A DNA stretch of 31,044 bases from DATKDU01 sp035512595. GTDB taxonomy: Bacteria > Planctomycetota > Planctomycetia > Pirellulales > Pirellulaceae. Position numbers and translations under genes: made by a program. The notes below the pieces were generated by a model. The model saw only the letters and a list, made by a program, of their open reading frames with translations. It was not told the origin of the DNA and made no database searches. The stretch spans positions 1-31,044 of the forward strand of contig DATKDU010000327.1 in the NCBI GenBank assembly GCA_035512595.1, given 5' to 3'. The first letter of the stretch is position 1. Each line of letters begins with the position of its first letter. Positions 13,980 through 21,401 of the stretch are shown piece after piece.

Positions 13980-14300
13980 ATGAAACGCACCCTGGCAAAA
14001 CTCTGGCGTGAACAAGACGGCAGCCTCTCCTTCGAATGGACCATGGTCGTGACGCTGCTGGTCATCGGCATCGTCGGCGGGCTGGCTGCCGCCCGCGACG
14101 CGATCATCGACGAGCTGGGCGACGTGGCCCAGGCCGCCGGTGCGATCGACCAGAGCTACAGCCTGGCCGAGATCAACATTGTCGATCCGCCCATTTTCGC
14201 GCCGGGGATGTCCTTTACCGACGATGCGATGGTGTACACCGATTGCGCCCGCACGGCCGCCCCGGCTGGTCAGGGCGCCCAGCTCGACAGCGACTCGTAG
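13980..14300 (+). CDS. Flp-like prepilin 4
   Basis: 106 residues from ATG 13980. Leader MKRTLAKLWREQDG, predicted cleavage G^SLSFEW, helix WTMVVTLLVIGIVGGLAA, then ARDAIIDELGDVAQAAGAID. The tail YTDCARTAAPAGQGAQLDSDS is almost identical to that of pilin 2, suggesting recent duplication. The ribosome-binding region is occupied by a heptamer repeat, so translation may be weak or leaderless-like; that is inference. Confidence 0.85.
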   Translation: MKRTLAKLWREQDGSLSFEWTMVVTLLVIGIVGGLAAARDAIIDELGDVAQAAGAIDQSYSLAEINIVDPPIFAPGMSFTDDAMVYTDCARTAAPAGQGAQLDSDS

Positions 14301-14336
14301 ACCGTTCTCGGCCGCTCCCTTTGTGCAGGATCTGCG

Positions 14337-14636
14337 ATGTACGCCAACTTGAACCGGTTCTGGTCCGAAGAAGACGGCGCCCTCTCCTTTGAGTGGTGCC
14401 TCCTGGTCGTGCTGCTCGTGTTCGGCATCGTCAGCGGGCTCTCTGCCGCCCGCGACGGCATTCTCGATGAGCTGTCGGACGTCGCCGAGTCGGTCCTGCA
14501 CCTCGATCAGAGCTTCAGCTTTGCCGGGATTCTCTGCATTCCGGACAGCGTCTACGAAGACACGCCGGGGGACGTCGTGGACTGCGCCCGCAATGACCTG
14601 CCGGGGCAGCCGGCGGTGGACGACGTCGATTCGTAG
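14337..14636 (+). CDS. Flp-like prepilin 5
   Basis: 99 residues from ATG 14337, the shortest and most divergent of the five. Leader MYANLNRFWSEEDG, predicted cleavage G^ALSFEW, helix WCLLVVLLVFGIVSGLSA, then ARDGILDELSDVAESVLHLD. It has extra Cys residues (in the helix and in ILCIPDS) besides the family Cys in VVDCARNDLPGQPAVDDVDS. It lies just upstream of the prepilin peptidase gene and is probably co-transcribed with it. It could be a minor pilin rather than a filament subunit. Confidence 0.82.
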   Translation: MYANLNRFWSEEDGALSFEWCLLVVLLVFGIVSGLSAARDGILDELSDVAESVLHLDQSFSFAGILCIPDSVYEDTPGDVVDCARNDLPGQPAVDDVDS

Positions 14637-14751
14637 GCCCGCACATCGACATGCACATCTCAGGCACGCTGATTGCCTTCATGATTGCCGGCGTCCCTTT
14701 GCGGCGGCGGCCTTCATGTTCCATCCAGTTTCTGCACCCCCGAGGGTCTTC

Positions 14752-15294
14752 AACGTGTCTTCCGTGCAACTCCTGGCAACGCTGGTGTCGATTTTCGTCA
14801 TCACTGCCGCCATCCTCGATTTCCGCACCAAGAAAATTCCCAACTGGATCACCGTGCCGGCCTTCCTTGCCGCACTTCTGTTCCATGCGGTCATGCCCGA
14901 TTCCCGCGGCATTCTCTGGTCGCTGGCCGGCTTTGGCGTCGGCTTCTCGCTGCTGATCGTGCCGTGGCTGCTGGGGGGCGGCGGGATGGGGGACGTCAAG
15001 CTCCTGGCGGCACTCGGCGCCTGGCTTGGCCCCCTGATGATCCTGGCCGTGTTCGGCGCCAGCGCCGTGCTGGCGGCGTGCATGGCGGCCGGCGTGATGG
15101 TCGGCGGCTCGCTGACGCACGGCATTACAGCCGCCCGCAGTCGCTACCTGAATCTCGATCGGGGCGGCGCCGCCACGGCAGCAGGCTCCCCGCGGGCCAA
15201 GCCGCGGCGCGTGATTCCGTTTGCGGTGCCGATTGCAATCAGCACGCTGCTCGTTCTGGGAATGATGGTTATTCAATCGCTCGTCCAGCACTGA
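14752..15294 (+). CDS. tadV: Prepilin peptidase of the Tad locus (A24 family)
   Basis: 180 residues from GTG 14752, preceded by GAGGG about 8 bases upstream; ATG 14713 (193 residues) is an in-frame alternative. This membrane aspartic protease cleaves prepilins after Gly and may methylate the new N-terminus. Both catalytic aspartates are visible: D22 in LDFRTKKIPNW and D80 in the GMGD motif (GGGGMGDVKLLAALGAW). About five hydrophobic segments surround them. It is short, lacking the zinc-binding cytoplasmic domain of PilD-type enzymes, as is usual for TadV/CpaA. It follows the pilin genes whose products it should process. Confidence 0.92.
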   Translation, partial: NVSSVQLLATLVSIFVITAAILDFRTKKIPNWITVPAFLAALLFHAVMPDSRGILWSLAGFGVGFSLLIVPWLLGGGGMGDVKLLAALGAWLGPLMILAVFGASAVLAACMAAGVMVGGSLTHGITAARSRYLNLDRGGAATAAGSPRAKPRRVIPFAVPIAISTLLVLGMMVIQSLVQH

Positions 15295-15313
15295 ACGAAC
15301 GCCACGTCAGCCG

Positions 15314-15329
15314 CGGCACTGCATTTGCT
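15314..15329 (+). promoter_or_regulatory. Sigma-54-type promoter of cpaB
   Basis: CGGCACTGCATTTGCT: GG (15315-15316) and GC (15327-15328) are exactly 10 bases apart; GGCAC and TTGCT match consensus, with mismatches only at the outer T and the following G. It lies 20 bases after the tadV stop and 115 bases before the cpaB start, the same leader length as for pilin 2. Confidence 0.65.
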
Positions 15330-15442
15330 TTCCTGACTACGTGCCCACGAGCGCCAAGCAACGCAAACACGGCCGGCCGATCCAAACCGCACAACAGCTA
15401 CCTTCCGCACACCACCGTTTCGTCGAATGAGGAGAGCTTAAC

Positions 15443-16441
15443 GTGAAGCGCATCAGTCCCGCGACCGTGACCTTTGCCGTGATGGCCATCGTGCTCGGCC
15501 TCGTTGCCGCGTACGTCGTCCGCCAGGCCCTGGAGCAACCGCCGGTGGTCAAGGCCGAGCCGCAGCCCGACCCGGGGGTGAAGGTCGTGTTTGCCGCCGT
15601 GAACATTCCCAAGAACACGCGGATCACCGACCAGGACATCTTTGTCAGCTACGTCGCCAAGGACGCCAAGGCCGCCAAGGGGACGCTCACCAGCACGCCG
15701 GTCGCCGTCGGCCGCATCACCCGGCAGACCATCAAGGCCGGCCAGGCGATGCGCGACGAGTACCTGCTGGGCATCGGCGAATCGCTCCCCGACCTGGCCG
15801 AACGGCTTCCCGAAGGGATGCGGGCCGTGACGATCGACGTCGTCGGCACCGAAACCGGCGGCAAGCGGCTGGAAGAAGGAGACCACGTCGATATTTCACT
15901 CACGGTCGAGGGAACGCATCCCGATCTGGGCGAAGTCACGACCAAGACGCTGCTGCAGGACGTGCTGATCGTGGACGCCGCGGAAAGCCGCCCCCGCCAG
16001 CGCGGCACGCGCCGTACTGCCACGCCGCTCTTTACCGAAGGGTTGACCGTCGCCGTCTCGCCGGAAGACGCCAACAAGCTGATCGTTGCCCAGCGGACCG
16101 GCATGCTCAGCGTGGCTCTCCGCAGTGCTCTGGACGTGGCCAAGACCGACGACACCCAGCATGAGATCAGCCGCCGCGAGCTCCTTGGCCTGCGGGAAAT
16201 CCCCGCGCCCAAGCCGGCCAGGCGGTTCACGATCGAAAAATACTCCGGCGGCAAGCTGCAAGTCCTGGAGTTCGACGGCGAGCGGATTCGCGAGTCGCGC
16301 GAAGGCCCCAGCGGCAAGCGTTTCCAGGATGAGGACGAGACGCAAACCACTGCCGCCCCCAAGGCCGGCGAGAAAAGCGTCCTCGTCCCCTCGGGCGTGA
16401 TCGAGCCGAGCGTCGTGTCTTTTGAAGCGGCCGCGAACTGA
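15443..16441 (+). CDS. cpaB: Tad pilus assembly protein CpaB/RcpC
   Basis: 332 residues from GTG 15443, with GAGGAG about 8 bases upstream. One N-terminal membrane segment (TFAVMAIVLGLVAAYVV) is followed by an SAF-like domain (VVFAAVNIPKNTRITDQDIF, about residues 48-110) and the RcpC-type region (MRAVTIDVVGTETGGKRLEE, then GDHVDISL). CpaB/RcpC is a periplasmic component that works with the Tad secretin. The last 80 residues are charged and poorly conserved. The usual next gene, the secretin rcpA/cpaC, is absent; cpaF follows directly. Confidence 0.9.
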   Translation: MKRISPATVTFAVMAIVLGLVAAYVVRQALEQPPVVKAEPQPDPGVKVVFAAVNIPKNTRITDQDIFVSYVAKDAKAAKGTLTSTPVAVGRITRQTIKAGQAMRDEYLLGIGESLPDLAERLPEGMRAVTIDVVGTETGGKRLEEGDHVDISLTVEGTHPDLGEVTTKTLLQDVLIVDAAESRPRQRGTRRTATPLFTEGLTVAVSPEDANKLIVAQRTGMLSVALRSALDVAKTDDTQHEISRRELLGLREIPAPKPARRFTIEKYSGGKLQVLEFDGERIRESREGPSGKRFQDEDETQTTAAPKAGEKSVLVPSGVIEPSVVSFEAAAN

Positions 16442-16442
16442 C

Positions 16443-16456
16443 CCGGAACCCGGAAC
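16443..16456. repeat. Short heptamer repeat between cpaB and cpaF
   Basis: CCGGAAC CCGGAAC: two exact 7-base units shortly after the cpaB stop, resembling the other heptamer tracts in the window. Confidence 0.4.
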
Positions 16457-16500
16457 TTAGCCCTCGGACCCACTCAACGCCACCGAACATCGGAATCCCC

Positions 16501-17931
16501 ATGTTTCTCCAGTCCAGGCACACCGCTGAACGCAACGGCAACGGCAATGGCCACGCCGAACCGCCTCCCACCGCCGAACTCCGTGAAGCCGAGTTCCAGC
16601 GAATCAAGACCGGCATTCACCGCGAGCTGCTTGACTCGCTCGACCTGTCGCGAATCACGGGTCTTTCCGATGAAGAGCTGCGGGAAGATATCCGCCGCTT
16701 GGCGGAAGGGATGCTCCGCAGCCGCTCGAAAAAACTGCCGGTCATCGACGAGGACCGGCTGGTGGACGAGCTGCTGGCCGAGTCGTTCGGACTGGGCCCG
16801 CTCGAGCCGTACATGCAGGACCCGGACGTGACCGACATCCTGGTCAACGGTCCGGCTGAAGTTTATGTCGAGCGCCTCGGCCGCCTCCAGGAAACGAACA
16901 CCGTTTTCGCCGACGAAGATCACCTGCTGCAAATCATCCAGCGGGTCGCGGCACGCGTCGGCCGCCGGATCGACGAGCATTCGCCGATGGTCGATGCCCG
17001 CCTGCCAGACGGCAGCCGCGTCAACGCGATCATTCCGCCGCTGGCGCTCGGCGGTCCCGTGCTTTCCATCCGCCGCTTCGGCCATCGCCCGCTGGCCACG
17101 CCCGACCTTCTAGTCCGCGGCTCGGTCTGCCCCGAGATTTTGCAGGTGATCGAGGCGGCCGTCGAAGGTCGCATCAACATCATGATCTCCGGCGGCACCG
17201 GCAGCGGCAAAACGACCCTCCTCAACTGCATCTCCCGCTTCGTCCCGCCGGGAGAGCGGCTGGTGACCGTCGAAGACTCCGCCGAGCTCAAGCTCCAGCG
17301 GAAGCACGTCGTCAAGCTCGAAACCCGCCCCAAGAGTGCGGAAGGATCCAGCGAGATCACGCAGCGCGACCTGGTTCGCAATGCCCTCCGCATGCGGCCC
17401 GACCGGATCATCGTCGGCGAAGTCCGCGGGGCCGAAGCCCTCGACATGCTCCAGGCGATGAACACCGGTCACGAAGGCTCGCTGACCACCATCCACGCCA
17501 ACGACACCCGCGACGCCCTCTCGCGATTGGAAGTGATGACCAGCATGGCCGGCTTCGATCTGCCGGTCGCCGTCACGCGGCGGTACATCGCCTCGGCCAT
17601 CACCCTGATCATCCACCTGGCCCGCCTCACAGGGGGCGTTCGCCGCGTGATGCGGGTCTCCGAAATCATGTCGCTCGAAAATGGCGACTACGCCATCCAG
17701 GACCTGTTCGGCTTCGAGCAGTGCGGCACCGACGACCGCGGCATTGCCCGCGGCCACTTCTACGCCACCGGCAACAAGCCCGCGTTCCTCAAGCGGCTGA
17801 ACCAGATCGGCATCGAGATTCCTGAAAAACTCTTCTACCCGCGGCAGCTCACGCCCGACAGTGCCGTCGGCCCGATGAGCAACATCGAGCCCACTGTGCC
17901 GCGTCACCTGGCGATGGAGGACGATGCATGA
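16501..17931 (+). CDS. cpaF: Tad pilus assembly ATPase CpaF/TadA
   Basis: 476 residues. This secretion ATPase of the type II/IV family powers pilin polymerisation at the cytoplasmic face of the inner membrane. Visible are the N-terminal domain with LGPLEPYMQDPDVTDILVNG, Walker A GGTGSGKTT (from about residue 231), the Asp box VEDSAELKL, Walker B-like RIIVGEVRG and the His box GHEGSLTTIHAND. About 100 C-terminal residues extend beyond the core. A Gly/Asn-rich start (NGNGNGHAE) precedes the folded region. The stop overlaps the tadB start as ATGA, implying coupled translation. Confidence 0.96.
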   Translation: MFLQSRHTAERNGNGNGHAEPPPTAELREAEFQRIKTGIHRELLDSLDLSRITGLSDEELREDIRRLAEGMLRSRSKKLPVIDEDRLVDELLAESFGLGPLEPYMQDPDVTDILVNGPAEVYVERLGRLQETNTVFADEDHLLQIIQRVAARVGRRIDEHSPMVDARLPDGSRVNAIIPPLALGGPVLSIRRFGHRPLATPDLLVRGSVCPEILQVIEAAVEGRINIMISGGTGSGKTTLLNCISRFVPPGERLVTVEDSAELKLQRKHVVKLETRPKSAEGSSEITQRDLVRNALRMRPDRIIVGEVRGAEALDMLQAMNTGHEGSLTTIHANDTRDALSRLEVMTSMAGFDLPVAVTRRYIASAITLIIHLARLTGGVRRVMRVSEIMSLENGDYAIQDLFGFEQCGTDDRGIARGHFYATGNKPAFLKRLNQIGIEIPEKLFYPRQLTPDSAVGPMSNIEPTVPRHLAMEDDA

Positions 17932-18821
17932 TTGCCGACATCGCCGTGATGAGCGTGACGTTCGCCTCGGTTTCGGCCGCGCTGGCCGCGCTGGGGTTCT
18001 TCCTCCGCGACTTGTTCGTCCCGCGCGAAGAGCCGAGACAGCGGCTGGAGCTGGCAGCGCAGCAGCCGGCCGGCGATCTCAACCGGGCCTTCTTCCAGCT
18101 CGTAGAAGCCTCTGGCACGTTGCTCGACATGTCCACAGCCCTGATGATCGTCCTGGGGGGCGTCATTGCCGGCGGCGGCATTTGCTTTGTCTTCGTCGAA
18201 AACCTCCTGGCGGTCGCCGGCGGCATGGTCCTCGGCGGTGCGATTCCGATCGTTTGGCTGATCGTCGTCCGGGCAATTCGCGTCAACCAGATGCGAAAAG
18301 TGCTGCCGCAGGCTTTGCAGGCGGTCGCCGATGCGGTTCGCAGCGGTCAGAACCTGAGCGAAACATTCGACCTGGTCGCCAAGGAAATCAAAGGTCCGCT
18401 GGGGGCTGAGTTTGCCAATGCCTATTCGCAGCTCGAGCTTGGCCACTCGCCGATTGGCGTGATGAGCCGCATGATCTACCGAGTGCCGCTGGCTGAGTTC
18501 CGCATCTTCGCCACGGCGGTCGTCGTCCATCGCCGGGCGGGCGGCAACCTGTCGCTGCTCACCGAGCGGATGGCTCACGCCGCCCGCGACCGGCACGACG
18601 TTCGCAACCACCTCCTGGCGGTGAGTGCCGGCAGCCGGCTCTCCGCCTGGGGCATGGCGATTGGCTCCGTGCTCGCCGTCGTCATCCTGAGCTCGCTTGA
18701 ACCCGAATACACACGATCGTTCCTCGAACACCCCAAGGGACCGTGGCTCGTCGGCATTGCGGTTAGCTTGCAGTGCGTCGGCGGGCTTTGGGTGTGGCGC
18801 ATCCTACGGCAGCAGTATTAG
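17928..18821 (+). CDS. tadB: Tad inner-membrane platform protein TadB
   Basis: 297 residues, overlapping cpaF by four bases (ATGA). It has an N-terminal membrane helix, two further helices at about 65-115, a cytoplasmic GspF/T2SSF-type domain (LPQALQAVADAVRSGQNLSE, then GNLSLLTERMAHAARDRHDV) and C-terminal helices. TadB and TadC form the membrane platform on which CpaF acts. The stop codon (18819-18821) is immediately followed by a REPIN-like element that separates tadB from tadC. Confidence 0.92.
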   Translation: MIADIAVMSVTFASVSAALAALGFFLRDLFVPREEPRQRLELAAQQPAGDLNRAFFQLVEASGTLLDMSTALMIVLGGVIAGGGICFVFVENLLAVAGGMVLGGAIPIVWLIVVRAIRVNQMRKVLPQALQAVADAVRSGQNLSETFDLVAKEIKGPLGAEFANAYSQLELGHSPIGVMSRMIYRVPLAEFRIFATAVVVHRRAGGNLSLLTERMAHAARDRHDVRNHLLAVSAGSRLSAWGMAIGSVLAVVILSSLEPEYTRSFLEHPKGPWLVGIAVSLQCVGGLWVWRILRQQY

Positions 18822-18924
18822 GTAGGTCCCGCCTGCCGGGCGGGACCACGACGGCAGGCGACGGCACCCCTGAAAAAATCGAATCACACCAACCAACAGG
18901 TCCCGCTCGGCATGCGGGACCTAC
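18822..18924. repeat. REPIN-like element, family A copy 2
   Basis: Left arm 18822-18847 begins GTAGGTCCCGCC, loop TGCCG. The inverted right arm 18899-18924 has loop CGGCA with one mismatch in its stem, and ends in CTAC. Interior is 51 bp. It fills the whole tadB-tadC gap and leaves tadC with no visible Shine-Dalgarno sequence. Confidence 0.88.
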
Positions 18925-18931
18925 TTAAACC

Positions 18932-19978
18932 ATGCCCCACCAACTGGCCGAACTTCAGCAACTGATCAGCGATCCGCTCTTCTGGCAGAAGCCACAGACG
19001 CTGATTGCCGTCGGCTGCGGCATCGTGACGATGCTGCTGGTGCTGCGGATAGTGTATCGACGCCGCCGACCATCGCTGCGCGATGGTGCCCGAGCGGCGG
19101 TTAACCCCGTCGCCCACGACGGGCCGGGCAGCACCAGCGGCGGCGTCTTCGGCCCGCTCACCCCCGCGCTGGCGGCGCAGCTCCCCGAGTCGGAGAAAGA
19201 ACGCCGCGAGTTCGGCCAGATGCTCAAGCAGGCTGGCCTCTACAGCCCGACCGCACGGGCCAGCGTCTATGCCTACCGCTTCCTGCTGATGGTCTTCCCG
19301 CTCATCGTGGCGGGAATCCTGGCGATCGCATCGCCAACGGAGCAGCAGTGGAAGTTCCTGGTCGGCGGGGCGATCGTGGCAGCCACGCTGTCGATCGTGC
19401 CGCGTATGTACGTGTACGTCCGCAAGCAGAGCCGCCTGGCAGAGATCAACGCCGGCCTGGCCGACATGCTCGACATGCTGAGCATGTGCGTCGGCGGCGG
19501 CATGGCCCTGCCGGCCAGCTTGGAGCACGTCGCCAAGAACCTGACCAACCACCCGGCACTCGCCGAGGAACTGTTGATCCTCAAGAAACATGCCGAGGTT
19601 CACAGCCTGAAATTCGCCCTGGCCGACTTCGCCAACCGCATCGACACGCCGGAGGTGCGGCAGGTCTCCACGCTGCTGGCCCGCGGCGATTCGCTCGGCG
19701 TCTCGATCAGCGGCAATCTACTCGACCAGGCCGACCATTTCAGAAATACGCGGAAACAATTGGCCACGCTCCAGGCCAACCGGACGCCGATCTTCCTCAC
19801 CTTTCCGCTGCTATTCTGCTTCGCCCCGGCCGTGCTCATTCTCTTGATGAGCCCCGCCTTCCTGCAGCTCGGCGACTTCTTCGGCAACAGCGACAACCCG
19901 CTGAACAGCAACAGCTCGCTGAACACCCAGCGGATCGCGGAAACGATCAGCGAGCTCGATCAAGGGTCGGGGCAGTAG
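18932..19978 (+). CDS. tadC: Tad inner-membrane platform protein TadC
   Basis: 348 residues. It has an N-terminal hydrophobic segment (TLIAVGCGIVTMLLVLRIVY), two helices at about 110-160, and a T2SSF domain (GLADMLDMLSMCVGGGMALP, then RQVSTLLARGDSLGVSISGN). A C-terminal helix LTFPLLFCFAPAVLILLM closes the core. It partners TadB in the pilus platform. The C-terminus ends in an Asn/Ser-rich stretch. Ordinarily TadB and TadC are tightly coupled; here a 103-bp repeat element intervenes. No further Tad genes (TadD, TadE/F, TadG) follow in the window. Confidence 0.92.
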   Translation: MPHQLAELQQLISDPLFWQKPQTLIAVGCGIVTMLLVLRIVYRRRRPSLRDGARAAVNPVAHDGPGSTSGGVFGPLTPALAAQLPESEKERREFGQMLKQAGLYSPTARASVYAYRFLLMVFPLIVAGILAIASPTEQQWKFLVGGAIVAATLSIVPRMYVYVRKQSRLAEINAGLADMLDMLSMCVGGGMALPASLEHVAKNLTNHPALAEELLILKKHAEVHSLKFALADFANRIDTPEVRQVSTLLARGDSLGVSISGNLLDQADHFRNTRKQLATLQANRTPIFLTFPLLFCFAPAVLILLMSPAFLQLGDFFGNSDNPLNSNSSLNTQRIAETISELDQGSGQ

Positions 19979-20054
19979 TAGCAGGCAACCTTCCTGATAC
20001 AATTCCCCAGAAAATGGCCGGTCGGACAGTCAGGATCCACTGCGCTGTGAGCCC

Positions 20055-20070
20055 CCGGCCTTACGGCCGG
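20055..20070. repeat. Short GC-rich palindrome before the agmatine deiminase gene
   Basis: CCGGCC-TTAC-GGCCGG, with further partial pairing outward (AGC...GCT). A single palindromic unit, possibly a lone repeat arm or a weak terminator for tadC. Confidence 0.45.
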
Positions 20071-20110
20071 AGCTATTTCCTGCCGGGCCTCCGTTGCGGA
20101 GCATCGATAC

Positions 20111-21253
20111 GTGAGTCAACCCGAACTCCCTGCCCAACTCGGCTATCGTTGGCCTGCGGAGTGGGAGCCGCATGCGGCGACGTGGTTGTCGTGGCCGCGG
20201 AATCCGGAAACGTGGCCGCAGAAGTTCGGGCCAGTGCCGGGAGAGTTCGCGCAGCTTGTGCGGACGATCGCGCAATTTGAGCCGGTACACATTTTGGCCG
20301 GCGGCGAGGCCGTCATGCGGCAGGCCCGCGCCCTGGTCGGCAAACTGCCGAACGTGACGCTGCACGATATTCCGACCAACGACGCCTGGTGCCGCGACCA
20401 TGGGCCGACGTTCCTTTCAGTCCAAAGTCCAAAGTCCAAAGTCCAAAGTCGAGGGGCCAACGACTTTGGACTTTGGACTTTGGACTCGGGACTCGCGCCA
20501 GCGCTCATCGACTGGGAATACAACGCCTGGGGGGGAAAATACCCGCCGTTTGATCTCGACAACCAGGTGCCGCGGAAGATCGCGGCACTTCAGGGGCGGC
20601 GGGTTTTTTCGCCAGGGATCATCTTGGAAGGTGGCGCCATCGAGGGCAACGGCGAAGGGGTGCTGCTCACGACCGAGTCGTGCCTGCTCAATCCCAATCG
20701 CAATCCGCACCTGTCGCGCGAAGAGACGGAGAAGTATCTGCGCGATTACCTGGGCGTGAAGGAGATCTGGTGGCTCAAAGGGGGCGAGATTGCCGGCGAT
20801 GATACGGACGGGCACATCGACCAGATCGCCCGCTTCGTGGGGCCGCGGACGATCGTCGTCGGCGTGTGCGACGACCCGAGCGACGAGAACTACGGGCCAA
20901 CGCAGCAGAACCTGGCTGAGCTGTTGCGGGTTTCCAGTGGCATACTAACCCGAAGCGCAAGCGAGGGAGAGTCTGGACAGCCCTCGCTTGCGCTTCGGGT
21001 TAGTATTGTTCCGCTTCCACTTCCAGGTCCAAAATACGTCGGCGATCAGCGGCTGCCGGCCGGGTACGCGAACTTCATCTTCGTCAACGGCGGGCTGATC
21101 GTGCCGACGTATAACGATCCGGCCGATCGTGTCGCGATCGACACGCTGCAAAAACTGCGTCCCGACCGCCGCGTTGTCGGCTTGCCGTCGCTGAATCTCG
21201 TGTGGGGGCTCGGCTCGTTCCATTGCCTGTCCCAGCAAGAGCCGCTGGCGTGA
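20111..21253 (+). CDS. aguA: Agmatine deiminase (peptidyl-arginine deiminase family)
   Basis: 380 residues from GTG 20111. It hydrolyses agmatine to N-carbamoylputrescine and ammonia, on the route to putrescine. The pentein catalytic residues are present: the Asp in WCRDHGPTF, His235 in DDTDGHIDQ and the nucleophile Cys372 in GSFHCLSQQEP; EGGAIEGNGEG and NRNPHLSREE also match the family. Two repeats are read in frame: a heptamer inverted repeat at about residues 103-126 and a family D repeat at about 278-299. Removing them gives a normal length of about 334. Both lie where the family has loops, so the enzyme could still fold. Other related deiminases are possible, but the motif set favours agmatine. 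Confidence 0.88.
   Translation: MSQPELPAQLGYRWPAEWEPHAATWLSWPRNPETWPQKFGPVPGEFAQLVRTIAQFEPVHILAGGEAVMRQARALVGKLPNVTLHDIPTNDAWCRDHGPTFLSVQSPKSKVQSRGANDFGLWTLDSGLAPALIDWEYNAWGGKYPPFDLDNQVPRKIAALQGRRVFSPGIILEGGAIEGNGEGVLLTTESCLLNPNRNPHLSREETEKYLRDYLGVKEIWWLKGGEIAGDDTDGHIDQIARFVGPRTIVVGVCDDPSDENYGPTQQNLAELLRVSSGILTRSASEGESGQPSLALRVSIVPLPLPGPKYVGDQRLPAGYANFIFVNGGLIVPTYNDPADRVAIDTLQKLRPDRRVVGLPSLNLVWGLGSFHCLSQQEPLA
20419..20486. repeat. Heptamer inverted repeat (AGTCCAA units) inside agmatine deiminase
   Basis: Four AGTCCAA units plus AGTC (20419-20450), a short spacer, then inverted units (GACTTTG GACTTTG GACTTTG GACT) to 20486. Same unit as 27205-27281. Read in frame as a Ser/Lys/Gln-rich loop. 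Confidence 0.9.
20942..21006. repeat. Inverted repeat family D copy 1 inside agmatine deiminase
   Basis: Perfect 26-base inverted arms (20942-20967 and 20981-21006; core CCCGAAGCGCAAGCGAGGG) around a 13-base spacer. Read in frame as LTRSASEGESGQPSLALRVS. Related to 27958-28038. Confidence 0.9.
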
Positions 21254-21401
21254 ATCGATCCGCTGGCCCCCGTCAAGGGGATGAGCACCTCCATCGCCTA
21301 GCGCACACCGTCACCCCCGTTGACGCCGCGCGCTAGAGGACGATATTCGAGGCTTGCATTTGCCAAGGGGAAACTCCTTCAACTGGCTTAAGGAGCACTG
21401 C

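Noticed and set aside
14389..14751. Upstream extension of the prepilin peptidase frame
   Set aside because: It overlaps pilin 5 in another frame and has no family similarity before the first membrane helix.
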